A stretch of 64,000 nucleotides of DNA, taken from positions 23,725 through 87,724 of the forward strand of contig CADCPM010000012.1 of the NCBI GenBank assembly GCA_902803315.1, written 5' to 3'. Position numbers and translations under genes: made by a program. Below are positions 15,578 to 23,844 of this stretch, piece after piece. Within the stretch, counting starts at the first letter, position 1. Every line of letters starts with the position of its first letter. This DNA is from an uncultured Coriobacteriaceae bacterium (GTDB taxonomy: Bacteria; Actinomycetota; Coriobacteriia; Coriobacteriales; Atopobiaceae). The notes under the pieces were generated by a model, which was given only the letters and a program-made list of their open reading frames with translations, was not told where the DNA came from and searched no databases.

Positions 15578-16273
15578 CTACTCGCCGTCGTACTCAAGCA
15601 GACCGTACACAACGGCTGCAACGGCAGCGCCCGCAAGCGGTCCCACGATGAAGATCCATACGCTCGCCAGAGGTGCGAAGTTGCCCGAGAACAGGCAGAC
15701 AATGGCGGGGCCAATGCTTCGCGCGGGGTTTACTGACGTGCCGGTGAGGCCAATGCCCAGGATGTGCACGAAGGTGAGGGTGAGGCCAATAACGAGGCCT
15801 GCCAGCGATCCGTGACGGAACTTGGGTGAGGTGACGCCCAGGATGGTGAGCACGAATATGAAGGTGAGTACGAACTCAACCAGAAGGCCGGCAAGGATGT
15901 TGCCGTTTACGCCTGCGAGTCCGTTGGTGCCCAAGCCGCCCGTTAGGTCGGTAACGCCACCAAGCGCAAAGATGCCAAACAGGATCAATGCGCCTGCGAG
16001 CGCGCCAAGGATCTGCGCGATCACATAGCCAAGGAGGTCGCGAGCGCTAATACCGCCGCGAATGAACACTCCAAGCGACACAGCGGGGTTAATGTGGCAG
16101 CCAGATATGTTGCCGATGCTATAAGCCATCGCCACGATGGAGAGGCCAAACGCAAGGGCGGTAAGCAGGTATCCGCTGCCCGACGCAGCGTCGCATCCTA
16201 CCAGCATGGCGGTACCACAGCCCATGGTAACAAGCACAAGGGTGCCAATGAACTCTGCGATGTACTTCTTCAT
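15578..16273 (-). CDS. aqpZ: Aquaporin Z-type water channel
   Basis: This 231-residue MIP-family protein has six membrane segments and two NPA boxes (62-64 in HINPAVS and 182-184 in SVNPARS). The selectivity filter positions read Phe42, His170, Thr179 and Arg185, with the spacing found in E. coli AqpZ, so a water-selective pore rather than a glycerol facilitator is expected. The ATG at 16273 is preferred over one nine codons upstream because AAAGGA lies five bases before it and translation then begins at the conserved MKKYIAEF. The gene is single and convergent with the ABC exporter. Confidence 0.93.
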   Translation of the reverse strand: MKKYIAEFIGTLVLVTMGCGTAMLVGCDAASGSGYLLTALAFGLSIVAMAYSIGNISGCHINPAVSLGVFIRGGISARDLLGYVIAQILGALAGALILFGIFALGGVTDLTGGLGTNGLAGVNGNILAGLLVEFVLTFIFVLTILGVTSPKFRHGSLAGLVIGLTLTFVHILGIGLTGTSVNPARSIGPAIVCLFSGNFAPLASVWIFIVGPLAGAAVAAVVYGLLEYDGE

Positions 16274-16365
16274 TTCAGTCCTTTCTTCCGCAGTGAACAT
16301 GACCTATAGTCTAGGCTACCGTGCGCGGGAGATGACAAACTCTCGGTAAATGGGTTGCAATTCCT

Positions 16366-16424
16366 GACCCTAAAGAGGAGCCACGTGTGGCGGCTCCGGA
16401 CCCTAAGTAGGGGACAGCCTGACC
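16366..16424. repeat. Degenerate type-2 palindrome with an inner hairpin
   Basis: GACCCTAAAGAGG and GGACCCTAAGTAGGGGACAG carry the type-2 words ACCCTAA and GGGGACAG but no longer form a full palindrome. In between, GGAGCCAC pairs with GTGGCGGCTCC (16377-16397). It lies in the leader of the nuclease gene. Confidence 0.55.
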
Positions 16425-16471
16425 AGTGCGCTGGGATACGGTATTTGATCGCCTTGGAAGGGGAGTGTTCG

Positions 16472-17245
16472 GTGCGTACGCGCAAAGCCAGGCTGTTCAT
16501 ACTGTTCGTGCTTGTCTGCATCCTCGTGGTGTTGCTGCAGCAAACCGTGGGCATGCCCTTTGCGACGTGGCTTCAGACGCTCAGCCGCTGGGTGGGGCAG
16601 ACCGCAAGCGCGGGCGTTGAGGAACCGCCAGCTTGGAGCGAGCAGGCCGCACCCGACTACTACCAGGTTGTGGGCCCAGCCGTGCTTGACGCCGTTCCCG
16701 AAAGGGGAGAGGTCACCTATGCGCCGTTGGATGCGCTTGGGCGCGCGGGTAGGGTCGTCGCTTGTGTTGACGCTCAGTTGGCAGAAGAAGGCGCAATGCG
16801 GGAGCGGCAGAACATGTCGGACATCAAGCCCTCTGGATGGGGCTATAACGAAGAGGTGGACATCCCGTTGCCAGATGGGGGCACGTACCACGGGTATATG
16901 TGGAATCGCTCGCACCTCCTAGCCAAGTCGCTGGGCGGCCAAGAGATTGCGGAGAATCTCGTATGCGGAACGCGCATGCAAAACGTCGGCGCAAATCGAA
17001 GGGGCGAGGAAGGGGGAATGGCCTACGCGGAGAAGCTGGCACGCGATTGGCTAAACGAACATCCCGATGGTTGGCTGTACTATTGCGCCACCCCATGCTA
17101 TGCGGGAAATGAGCCTGTGTGTCGCTGTGTGGTTGTTGACATGCGGTCGTCGGATGGATCGCTGGACTCCGAGGTTGTGGTGTACAACGCAGCGAAGGGC
17201 TTTCGCATAAACTACGCAGACGGAAGCTTTGCTCCCCAGAGCTAG
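16472..17245 (+). CDS. Membrane-anchored DNA/RNA non-specific endonuclease (EndA-like)
   Basis: From the GTG at 16472 the product is 257 residues: a short basic N-terminus, one membrane segment (about residues 8-24) and an extracellular nuclease domain. The motif MWNRSHLLAKSLGG contains the NRSH version of the DRGH active site of beta-beta-alpha metal nucleases. LVCGTRMQNVGAN supplies the conserved Asn that holds magnesium. The family acts outside the cell in nutrient scavenging or DNA uptake. GGAAGGGGAG precedes the GTG by six bases; the ORF also runs 39 codons further upstream, but that part covers a repeat and is unlikely to be translated. No competence genes are nearby. Confidence 0.85.
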   Translation: MRTRKARLFILFVLVCILVVLLQQTVGMPFATWLQTLSRWVGQTASAGVEEPPAWSEQAAPDYYQVVGPAVLDAVPERGEVTYAPLDALGRAGRVVACVDAQLAEEGAMRERQNMSDIKPSGWGYNEEVDIPLPDGGTYHGYMWNRSHLLAKSLGGQEIAENLVCGTRMQNVGANRRGEEGGMAYAEKLARDWLNEHPDGWLYYCATPCYAGNEPVCRCVVVDMRSSDGSLDSEVVVYNAAKGFRINYADGSFAPQS

Positions 17246-17335
17246 CGTGCGCCTATGGTTGCGCCGCACGCTGCGGCTCGCGCCTGGGCGGCGCATCGCA
17301 CGGTAACGTTATTTTCTTGTTGTGGCTCTCTTTTG

Positions 17336-17995
17336 CTATACGCGGTTGCGCTTTAGGTAGGATGACGATACGGGGAACGAGAAGTACGTGTTGGGATAGG
17401 GCTCGTCCTTAAGCGTGAAGTGCCACCATTCCCATTCGTAGGGCACAAAGCCGCTGCGTACCATAACCTTTTGCAAGAGCATGCGATTCTCGTACTGCTC
17501 GTCGGTTACCTCGCGGCAGCCAGGGTGGGAGAGCTTGCCGAAGTAATCGAAGGGGGTGCCCATGTCTACCTCTTTGCCAGTCTTCATGTCGAGCAGCGTG
17601 AGGTCCACGGTGCTGCCACGGCTGTGACTCGACTCCTTTGCGATGTAGCCGAGAGAGATGGTGTCCTGCTTGTCGATCTCGGGATAGAAGTAGGGCTTCA
17701 TGCGAATGTCGGTGTCCTCAAGCGCCCATAGCACGAATTGCTTGACGGCCGATACGGGACGGTACGCATCGAACACCTTAAGTCGATAGCCCATAACGTT
17801 AAGCTCGTTGCTCGCATTCTTTAGCGCGCGTCCCGCCTCGGGCGTTATGATGGCGCACGGTTCCTCATAGCCGTCTACGCGCTCACCGATGAAGTTGTAC
17901 GTCGAGAAATACCGAATCTCCTGAATTGCATGGGGAACGTAGTCAGACAAGAGCGCAAAGCCAGATGGGTCCAGCGTATAGTCGTAGGATTGCAT
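17336..17995 (-). CDS. D-Ala-D-Ala dipeptidase, VanX/DdpX family
   Basis: The 219-residue protein keeps every VanX active-site residue with correct spacing: Arg79 in DAYRP, zinc ligands His124 and Asp131 in SSHSRGSTVD, catalytic Glu189 and zinc ligand His192 in EWEWWHF. It hydrolyses D-Ala-D-Ala dipeptide. No vanH, vanA, vanR or vanS genes accompany it and no signal peptide is seen, so D-alanine recycling or dipeptide catabolism is likelier than glycopeptide resistance. The ATG at 17995 has GAGAGG upstream; an in-frame ATG at 18043 with a more distant AGGAG is the alternative. It is divergent from the YdcF-like gene. Confidence 0.88.
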   Translation of the reverse strand: MQSYDYTLDPSGFALLSDYVPHAIQEIRYFSTYNFIGERVDGYEEPCAIITPEAGRALKNASNELNVMGYRLKVFDAYRPVSAVKQFVLWALEDTDIRMKPYFYPEIDKQDTISLGYIAKESSHSRGSTVDLTLLDMKTGKEVDMGTPFDYFGKLSHPGCREVTDEQYENRMLLQKVMVRSGFVPYEWEWWHFTLKDEPYPNTYFSFPVSSSYLKRNRV

Positions 17996-18105
17996 GGAGA
18001 ATTCCTCTCTCTTGGATGAATAGTCGTACGAACCCTGTGCCATACCCTATGTTACTCCTAACACTTGGCTTGGGTCTGCACCATTGTCCAAGAAAAGGGG
18101 TGCGT

Positions 18106-18942
18106 ATGGACAGTAAGACGGGAGCTCGCATTGCTGTGTGCGCCAACGCCATCGGTGAGTGGCTGGGTGTTCGAGACATGCGTGAGCTGAGCGTCGAATC
18201 GCTTCAGCATGATGTGGGTGTAACTGGTGGTAGGGTCGATTTGTTCGTTCTATTTGGCGGTGGCGTGATTGGCTCTGTGGAAGTGCTGGCGCAGGCCATG
18301 GAGCGCGGCATCGCCCATGAATACGCCGTGGTGGGCGGTCGTGGGCATGCGACGTATGGCCTGGAGCGCGCGATTGAGCGATTGCGGGCTGAGTCTGGGG
18401 ACTCAGCGTGTGTGCCAGATCCAAAGACGGCGAGTGAGGCGGAGATGCTGGCCGCCGTGTTGCGCATGCGCCACGGCGTTGCCCCGGACTTTTTGGAGAC
18501 GCGTTCCACCAACTGTGGGAACAACATCGAGTACTTGCTCGATGCGTTGGACGAGCGCGAAACGGTTCCCAAAAGCGTCGTCTTATGCCAGGACGCGGCC
18601 ATGCAGCGTCGCATGGATGCCACGTGGCGACGCCAGGTGAGGGATCGTCCGCGCTATGCTGGTACGCACGTAATTAATTGGGCTTCCTACCGCGTCAAGC
18701 TCGTGTGGCGCGACGATGCGCTTGTCTATAAGGCTGCGCCCGAGGGCATGTGGGATCCAAGGCGCTATTTGAGCCTTTTGCTTGGGGACGTGGCGCGCCT
18801 TACAGACGACGAGCACGGTTACGGACCGCGAGGCGCAGACTTTATTGACCACGTGGACGTCCCGGAGGACGTTCGCGATGCATGGCTTGAGCTAAGATCG
18901 CTGCTTCCCGACGACCAACGTCTTGTGCCTATAAGCCCGTGA
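18106..18942 (+). CDS. YdcF-like (DUF218) family protein
   Basis: The 278-residue protein contains DLFVLFGGGVIGSVEVLAQAM, YAVVGGRGHATYGLE, then ETRSTNCGNNIEYLLDAL and VVLCQDAAMQRRMDATW, the ordered motifs of the YdcF/ElyC/SanA superfamily with a Rossmann-like fold. There is no membrane segment, so it is of the cytoplasmic YdcF type, reported to bind S-adenosylmethionine; the reaction is not known. AAAGGGG lies seven bases before the ATG at 18106, and the ORF's long upstream extension overlaps the divergent promoter region. Confidence 0.8.
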   Translation: MDSKTGARIAVCANAIGEWLGVRDMRELSVESLQHDVGVTGGRVDLFVLFGGGVIGSVEVLAQAMERGIAHEYAVVGGRGHATYGLERAIERLRAESGDSACVPDPKTASEAEMLAAVLRMRHGVAPDFLETRSTNCGNNIEYLLDALDERETVPKSVVLCQDAAMQRRMDATWRRQVRDRPRYAGTHVINWASYRVKLVWRDDALVYKAAPEGMWDPRRYLSLLLGDVARLTDDEHGYGPRGADFIDHVDVPEDVRDAWLELRSLLPDDQRLVPISP

Positions 18943-18988
18943 CCGATGGCAGTGCTGGATGGTTGCGCTGCCTATAAAATCGGACGTG

Positions 18989-19020
18989 AGCCGCATGACC
19001 TTGTCCCCGGCTCATGCGGC
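18989..19020. terminator. Hairpin between convergent YdcF and nitrilase genes
   Basis: AGCCGCATGA pairs with TCATGCGGC around a 12-base loop. There is no strong T tract, but its position between two gene ends supports a terminator. Confidence 0.6.
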
Positions 19021-19036
19021 GCAGCCTAGCCAAACG

Positions 19037-19828
19037 TTAGGACAGGGTGTAGACACTTGGCTTGCGGTGGTCGAAGATGGGCATCGCCTCCCGAGCGGTG
19101 GCCACCTCGGAGGGTTCAATGTCGCAAAACAGCAGCTCGTCCCTTCCGCCAGCGAGTTCGTTTCCCAACGGATCAAACGCATAGCTGATTCCCACATAAC
19201 GCTCTGCCCCATGACAAATGCCTGCCACAAAGCATTCATTTTCTATGGCGCGGGCGCGAAGGAGCGTTTTCCAATGCAACGCCTTGTTTGCGCCGTCATG
19301 CCATGCCGCGGGATACAGGAGCACATTGCACCCGGCAAGCGCAAGATGGCGCGCCACTTCGGGAAATCGCAAGTCGTAGCATATTCCCAGGCCGAGCGTG
19401 CAAAACGGGGTCCGAATGGGCGCACATAGTTTGGAACCCGCACTCATGCGGTCCGACTCGCGTACGTTGTGGGCGTCGTATAGATGACACTTGCGATAGG
19501 TGCCGGCAATCGTGCCAACGTCGCTTACGACGATCGCCGTGTTGAAAGGCTGACCGCCCGCAGCGTTTGTCTCGCTCATGGTAAAGGCAATCCAAAGGCC
19601 ATGTTGTTGCGCGATTCGGCGTACGACGTCTACGAAGGGGCCATCCAATGGTTCCGCAAGATCTTTGAGCTCGGTGGCGGAAAGGTCGTGCGGGTACATG
19701 AGGTTTTCGGGAAAGGCAAGGAGCGCCGCTCCGCGTTTGTGGGCAGCTTTGGCACAGCGACGCACTTGATCGAGCGTGTTTCCATCTGCGGGGAATGCGG
19801 TTTGCGCAAGGCCGAGCGTAAATCCCAT
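19037..19828 (-). CDS. Carbon-nitrogen hydrolase (nitrilase superfamily)
   Basis: The 263-residue cytoplasmic enzyme has the Glu41 (FPENL), Lys113 (YRKCHLYD) and Cys150 (GICYDLRFPE) triad of the nitrilase superfamily. The sequence around the cysteine and lysine is closest to the Nit/omega-amidase branch, which hydrolyses deaminated glutathione or 2-oxoglutaramate; that assignment is an inference from motif wording. AAGGAG lies six bases before the ATG at 19828. The divergent cutC gene starts 104 bases away. Confidence 0.9.
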   Translation of the reverse strand: MGFTLGLAQTAFPADGNTLDQVRRCAKAAHKRGAALLAFPENLMYPHDLSATELKDLAEPLDGPFVDVVRRIAQQHGLWIAFTMSETNAAGGQPFNTAIVVSDVGTIAGTYRKCHLYDAHNVRESDRMSAGSKLCAPIRTPFCTLGLGICYDLRFPEVARHLALAGCNVLLYPAAWHDGANKALHWKTLLRARAIENECFVAGICHGAERYVGISYAFDPLGNELAGGRDELLFCDIEPSEVATAREAMPIFDHRKPSVYTLS

Positions 19829-19932
19829 AAGCCACTCCTTCGTAGAGCCTACCATTCGGGTAATGCCAATGGTAAATTCCCTTTGAGGATATTCCAAGAG
19901 GAAAGGCATTTGCGGCACAAGGAGGCAACGTC

Positions 19933-20559
19933 ATGCTGTTGGAGTTTTGCGCTCAGAACCTTACCAACGTGCGGGAGGCAATAGAAGCTGGGGCAAGGCG
20001 CGTGGAGCTATGCGACAACCTTGGGGTTGGCGGCGTTACGCCAAGCGACGACGTCATCGATGCGGCGGTTCGGCTTACGCATGGGCTGGGCGCTACCGTA
20101 ATGGTTATGGTGCGACCGCGTGGGGGAGACTTTGCCTACGATGCATCCGAGATGGCCGCCATGGAAAGCGCTATCCAAGCCGCTCGAATGCATGGGGCAG
20201 ATGGCGTCGTTTTTGGCTGTGTGCGCAACGCAGCGTTGGACGAGGAAACGACGCGCCGCCTTGCGACCGCCGCGCAGGGGCTCGACCTTACCTTCCACAT
20301 GGCCTTCGACGAGATTCGAGAATCCGCTCAGCCAGGGGCGCTCGCCACGCTGGCGCGCTTGGGTTTCTCACGCGTACTCACGCATGGAGGGCCTCTTGAC
20401 GTGCCCATTGAAAAAACCATGGCGCATCTGCGCGAGCTCAAAGCCAGCGCGAACGGACGCATCGGCATAATGCCTGGTGGGGGCGTTACCTGGCAGAACG
20501 TTGAGGCGGTGTGCCGATGCCTGGGCGTAAACGAAGCACACGGCACACGCATCGTGTAG
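19933..20559 (+). CDS. cutC: CutC family protein
   Basis: The 208-residue protein begins LLEFCAQNLTNVREAIEAGA and continues RVELCDNLGVGGVTPS, MVRPRGGDFAY, FHMAFDE and GIMPGGGVT, the characteristic TIM-barrel motifs of CutC. The family has been linked to copper homeostasis, but the enzymatic activity is unsettled. AAGGAGG lies six bases upstream of the ATG. The protein is somewhat shorter than typical (about 240), ending soon after the GGGV loop. No copper exporter is nearby. Confidence 0.92.
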   Translation: MLLEFCAQNLTNVREAIEAGARRVELCDNLGVGGVTPSDDVIDAAVRLTHGLGATVMVMVRPRGGDFAYDASEMAAMESAIQAARMHGADGVVFGCVRNAALDEETTRRLATAAQGLDLTFHMAFDEIRESAQPGALATLARLGFSRVLTHGGPLDVPIEKTMAHLRELKASANGRIGIMPGGGVTWQNVEAVCRCLGVNEAHGTRIV

Positions 20560-20648
20560 GCAAAGGGGATACTCCCCATTGTCTGATGTTATAGTACTTG
20601 AGAAATGCTAGGGATGAGCTTCACGCTCGGCACAACGGGAGACGCAAC

Positions 20649-21344
20649 ATGCAGGTCGTCGTTATATACGGGCAAAGTCATAAGGGATCCACGTATCACA
20701 TAGCGCATTCGCTGGCGAGCAAGTTGGGCGGCAATACGACGGAGTTCTTCTTGCCGAGGGACTTCGGCGAGTTCTGCGTTGGTTGCAACACGTGCTTCAA
20801 CGAGACGGAAAAGAAGTGTCCGCACTACGCAAAGCTCGAACCGCTCACACGCGCGATGGATGCGGCCGACGTCATTATCTTGGCGAGCCCCGTGTATGTG
20901 TATCACGCAACGGGAGCCATGAAGGCGTTTCTGGACCACTACGGCTATAGGTGGATGGTGCACAGCCCAGATGCCTCCATGTTTACCAAGCAGGCCGTAT
21001 GCGTTTGCACCGCGGCGGGTGCCGGCATGCGTTCCACGCTCAAGGACATGGCGGACAGCCTGTTCTTTTGGGGTTGCGCGAAGGTCTATAAGTACGGCAT
21101 CGGCGTTGCCGCGGTGGACTGGCAGGGTGTGAGCGACAAGAAGAAGGCTGCCATAGACAAGAGGACAACAACGCTCGCGCGAAAGCTCGCAAGCAGGGAA
21201 GGCAGGGCAAAGCCAGGCCTAAAGACAAGAGCCGTCTTCTTTGCCATGCATCTTATGCAGCGCAAGGGCTTTAACCCACGCGACGTCGAGCATTGGAAGC
21301 GCCACGGCTGGACCGAGGGTGTCCGCCCCTGGCGCGCGATGTAA
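20649..21344 (+). CDS. Flavodoxin-fold NADPH-dependent FMN reductase-like protein
   Basis: The 231-residue protein has an N-terminal flavodoxin-like domain: VVIYGQSHKGSTYHIA is the FMN phosphate loop and LASPVYVYHATGAMKAFLDH the flavin-binding strand. A CVGCNTCFNETEKKCPH segment resembles the Cys pattern of iron-sulphur flavoproteins but has only four spaced cysteines, so a cluster is uncertain. The C-terminal 60 residues are basic and unique. GGGAG precedes the ATG. It is the last gene before the malQ remnant on the opposite strand. Confidence 0.82.
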   Translation: MQVVVIYGQSHKGSTYHIAHSLASKLGGNTTEFFLPRDFGEFCVGCNTCFNETEKKCPHYAKLEPLTRAMDAADVIILASPVYVYHATGAMKAFLDHYGYRWMVHSPDASMFTKQAVCVCTAAGAGMRSTLKDMADSLFFWGCAKVYKYGIGVAAVDWQGVSDKKKAAIDKRTTTLARKLASREGRAKPGLKTRAVFFAMHLMQRKGFNPRDVEHWKRHGWTEGVRPWRAM

Positions 21345-21360
21345 CTGGGGAGCCTCGCGG

Positions 21361-22190
21361 CTAAGCCGTGCGACCGTACAGTTGGGTAATAACGGCAATT
21401 CGTGCAGCAAGCTCGCCGGAGAGCTGTTCGTTTTGCAGGCGCCATCTCCAGTTGCCTTCTGCTACTCCCGGCGTGTTTATGCGGGATGTAGCCCCTAGCT
21501 CTAGGTAGTCCTGCATCTGCGCAAAGAACAGCGACGCCGTACTGGACATGCCCTGACGTACCATGCCCCACGTCAGTCCCTCTTGCTCGTTCAGTCCAAC
21601 GTAGCGATGGGCGAGGTCAATACACTCATCGCTTTCCTCGGCAAACCATTCGGCAAGCGGGGCGTTGTCGTGCGTTCCCGTGTAGCACACGCAATGTTGG
21701 GGGATGCCGTGCGGCAGGTGCTCGTTGTCTTTGCGGCCGTCAAATGCGAATTGCAGCTGCCACCTCAATGGGATTGTTGCGCCCGTCCAGCTGGTAATTC
21801 TTTGGGTGTGCCCATACGTCAGCCGAATCGAGTGCCACATATATGGGCATGTCGCCAAATATGCCTACACCATGATCGTGCGCATAGCTGCGAATTCGCT
21901 TCCACTGCTTAAAGAAAAGGTATTGAACGTAGGTGAACAGCCGTATGTCGGTTTCCAGCTCGCATGCGTATTGGAAGCATGCATGCTCCTTGTGCAGGCG
22001 AATGTCTTCGTCGGGCCATGTGTACCATGCCGCCATGGCTGGTGGGACCAACTGGCAACACCTGCCACCACGACTGCTTGGCGTCTGCCAAGAAGTCAAT
22101 GAAGTCTTTGGCTGCTTGGCCCATCGTGCCAATGCCGTGTGGCGATGGCAACGAGAACAGGGGAAGGATTATCCCACTGGCTCTTCTCAT
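21361..22190 (-). pseudogene. malQ: Decayed 4-alpha-glucanotransferase (malQ remnant)
   Basis: Three pieces of one MalQ-like protein lie in three different minus frames. The N-terminal piece (22190 to about 22037) reads RRASGIILPLFSLPSPHGIG through QVLPVGPTS. The middle piece (about 22015 to 21765) reads YLFFKQWKRIRSYAHDHGVG and FGDMPIYVALDSADVW. The C-terminal piece (about 21757 to 21361) reads VCYTGTHDNAPLAEW and RINTPGVAEGNWRW. The pieces are in the right order, but more than 200 residues expected of a ~500-residue MalQ are missing at the two junctions. The start codon and stop codon are still present. It is an inactive remnant of maltodextrin metabolism. Confidence 0.9.
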
Positions 22191-22280
22191 AGGATACTCA
22201 CCCCTCCCAGGCAAAGGCGCACCCCCATTGCCCAACGTGCATATGGTAAATTCATATTATAGGGAAGAGGAGGGATTGCC

Positions 22281-22763
22281 ATGGCTGCAGCCACAGAGGT
22301 GGGAAGGGTTCACGCACCAGCTTGGGTATTCGTAATACTTATAATAGGCCTTATTCTTATGATTGTTGGGTTCTTGTTCTCGGCGCTTGCACCCAAAAGA
22401 GACCACCTTACGTCCGTGGCGGAAGGCGTCGTGTCAAGAGTCGAAGTCGACGAGAGCACGAGTCGCAAAGGCAGGAGCAGGCGCACCTACCTTACCTACG
22501 TTGAGTTTGAGGATAGTGACCATCGGGTGTTTGAGGCGCGCTCCGTCGTCAATGGCGGCACCAAGCGCCACAGCGTGGGTGATAGGGTGACGATTCACTT
22601 TGACCCCCGAGATCCGGAGGCTGGGTGCCTCATAGAGGGCGACGAGGACATGCTTGCCGTGTTCAATATCCTAGAGGGCGTCTGTCAGATTGGCGGCCCA
22701 GCGGCTTTGATCGTGGGAGCGGTGGCCTTACTTGTTTGCAGGAGAAAGACAGCAACGGCCTAA
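22281..22763 (+). CDS. DUF3592-like membrane protein
   Basis: The 160-residue protein has one membrane segment near the N-terminus (residues 15-37), a beta-rich central domain with RTYLTYVEFEDSDHRVFEA and GDRVTIHFDPRDPEAG, and a second membrane segment near the C-terminus. This is the arrangement of DUF3592 proteins, small membrane proteins of unknown function. GAGGAGGG lies eight bases before the ATG. A type-1 palindrome follows. Confidence 0.75.
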   Translation: MAAATEVGRVHAPAWVFVILIIGLILMIVGFLFSALAPKRDHLTSVAEGVVSRVEVDESTSRKGRSRRTYLTYVEFEDSDHRVFEARSVVNGGTKRHSVGDRVTIHFDPRDPEAGCLIEGDEDMLAVFNILEGVCQIGGPAALIVGAVALLVCRRKTATA

Positions 22764-22788
22764 GAGATGCCATTGCTGTGCAGGGGTT

Positions 22789-22897
22789 GTTACAGCTCAC
22801 GCCCCCGCGCCTTAGTCCGGACCGCAAGCGGCGACTCACGAAGCGAGCGTGGAGCCGCGTGCGGGACCGGCGAAGACGCGGGGGTGTGAGCTGTAAC
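22789..22897. repeat. Type-1 long palindrome with a shortened core
   Basis: GTTACAGCTCACGCCCCCGCG pairs with its complement CGCGGGGGTGTGAGCTGTAAC (one mismatch). The core is shortened to GCGGCGACTCACGAAGCGAG plus CGTGGAGCCGC, lacking one GAGCGAGCGAA unit. It lies between two plus-strand genes. Confidence 0.88.
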
Positions 22898-23007
22898 CAA
22901 GGGCTCCCAAAGCCGTTTCATTCGTATAACAGACGTTTCTATCGCTCTGAAGATAGCTATACTTTAGGTGCTTAACGGAAACAGGATGAACAAGAAATGG
23001 CGCAAAC

Positions 23008-23820
23008 ATGAAAAAGCTCCTCTCCAGCCTCGTATCGCTGCTGATCGTCGCACCGCTCCTTGCCCTTATCTTCGCAATCGTCGTTGCCGCCTTGGCATTT
23101 GCCTGTTCCCTTGCCCAGAGCGCGCAGGTTGCAGTTGGCGTGTTGGGCGCATGCGGCGTGGGCGCAGTCGTAATTTCGTTGCTGGTCTCGCGTCTGTGCT
23201 TGTCCAACTCTGCTCAGGCATGGCAATTGCTGCGCGAGAACATTGCCGTGCTGGTGGGTGTTGGCGCATGCATGCTTGCCATGGGGTCCGTGTGTTCGCT
23301 CGTGGCCTTTAGCTCGTTTGCCAATGTGGGCACAGCGGGTGCGGTTCATACGACGTTGCTGGCGATTTGTCTTATCCAGATGGTACTCTGCTGCATGATG
23401 GGCAAGCGACTGCACGACTATCTTAGGCAGCCAGACGCTCGTATCGATGCCTTGCGCAAGGAGATGCGCGTTCTTCTCTTCGTGTCGGCGCTTCTATCGG
23501 CGGCGGACTTTGCCGTGGCCTATATGGGAGTGCAGCAAGCCGGCGCCACGCTTGCCGAGGTGCTGTTTGAGGAGCTCACAATAACCTCTGCCGACCTCGC
23601 GTGGTTGGAGCTCATCCTTGCAACCGTAAAGGTCTCCGCGGCGGTGTCGGGAGTCGCATTGCTTCGCAAGCGGCGCGTCCGTCCTCAGGCGCAAACCTCC
23701 GCTTCCCCTGTATCTGTTACGCCACAAGACGAGGTGCAAGCCCTTGCGGTGCGGGAGGACGATCTCGTGCTTGCGGCGGACGAGACGCAGATGTTGAGCA
23801 AAGAGGCAATCGCTGCGTAG
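23008..23820 (+). CDS. Integral membrane protein of unknown function
   Basis: The 270-residue protein has about six hydrophobic segments in residues 1-225 and an acidic, Gln/Ala-rich cytoplasmic tail. The first segment (LLSSLVSLLIVAPLLALIFA) follows a short basic start. I recognise no family. The ribosome site is weak, and a plus-strand ATG 22 bases upstream lies in another frame. The gene is convergent with the fused binding-protein/permease gene, with only 24 bases between the ends and no obvious terminator. Confidence 0.65.
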   Translation: MKKLLSSLVSLLIVAPLLALIFAIVVAALAFACSLAQSAQVAVGVLGACGVGAVVISLLVSRLCLSNSAQAWQLLRENIAVLVGVGACMLAMGSVCSLVAFSSFANVGTAGAVHTTLLAICLIQMVLCCMMGKRLHDYLRQPDARIDALRKEMRVLLFVSALLSAADFAVAYMGVQQAGATLAEVLFEELTITSADLAWLELILATVKVSAAVSGVALLRKRRVRPQAQTSASPVSVTPQDEVQALAVREDDLVLAADETQMLSKEAIAA

Positions 23821-23844
23821 GCAATCGCAGCGTACGGCTGGCAA

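Noticed and set aside
17336..17995. Vancomycin-resistance locus
   Set aside because: Only the VanX-like dipeptidase is present; no vanH, vanA ligase or two-component system accompanies it.
20649..21344. Iron-sulphur flavoprotein with a four-iron cluster
   Set aside because: The cysteine spacing in CVGCNTCFNETEKKCPH does not clearly match a cluster motif; a plain flavin reductase is the safer call.
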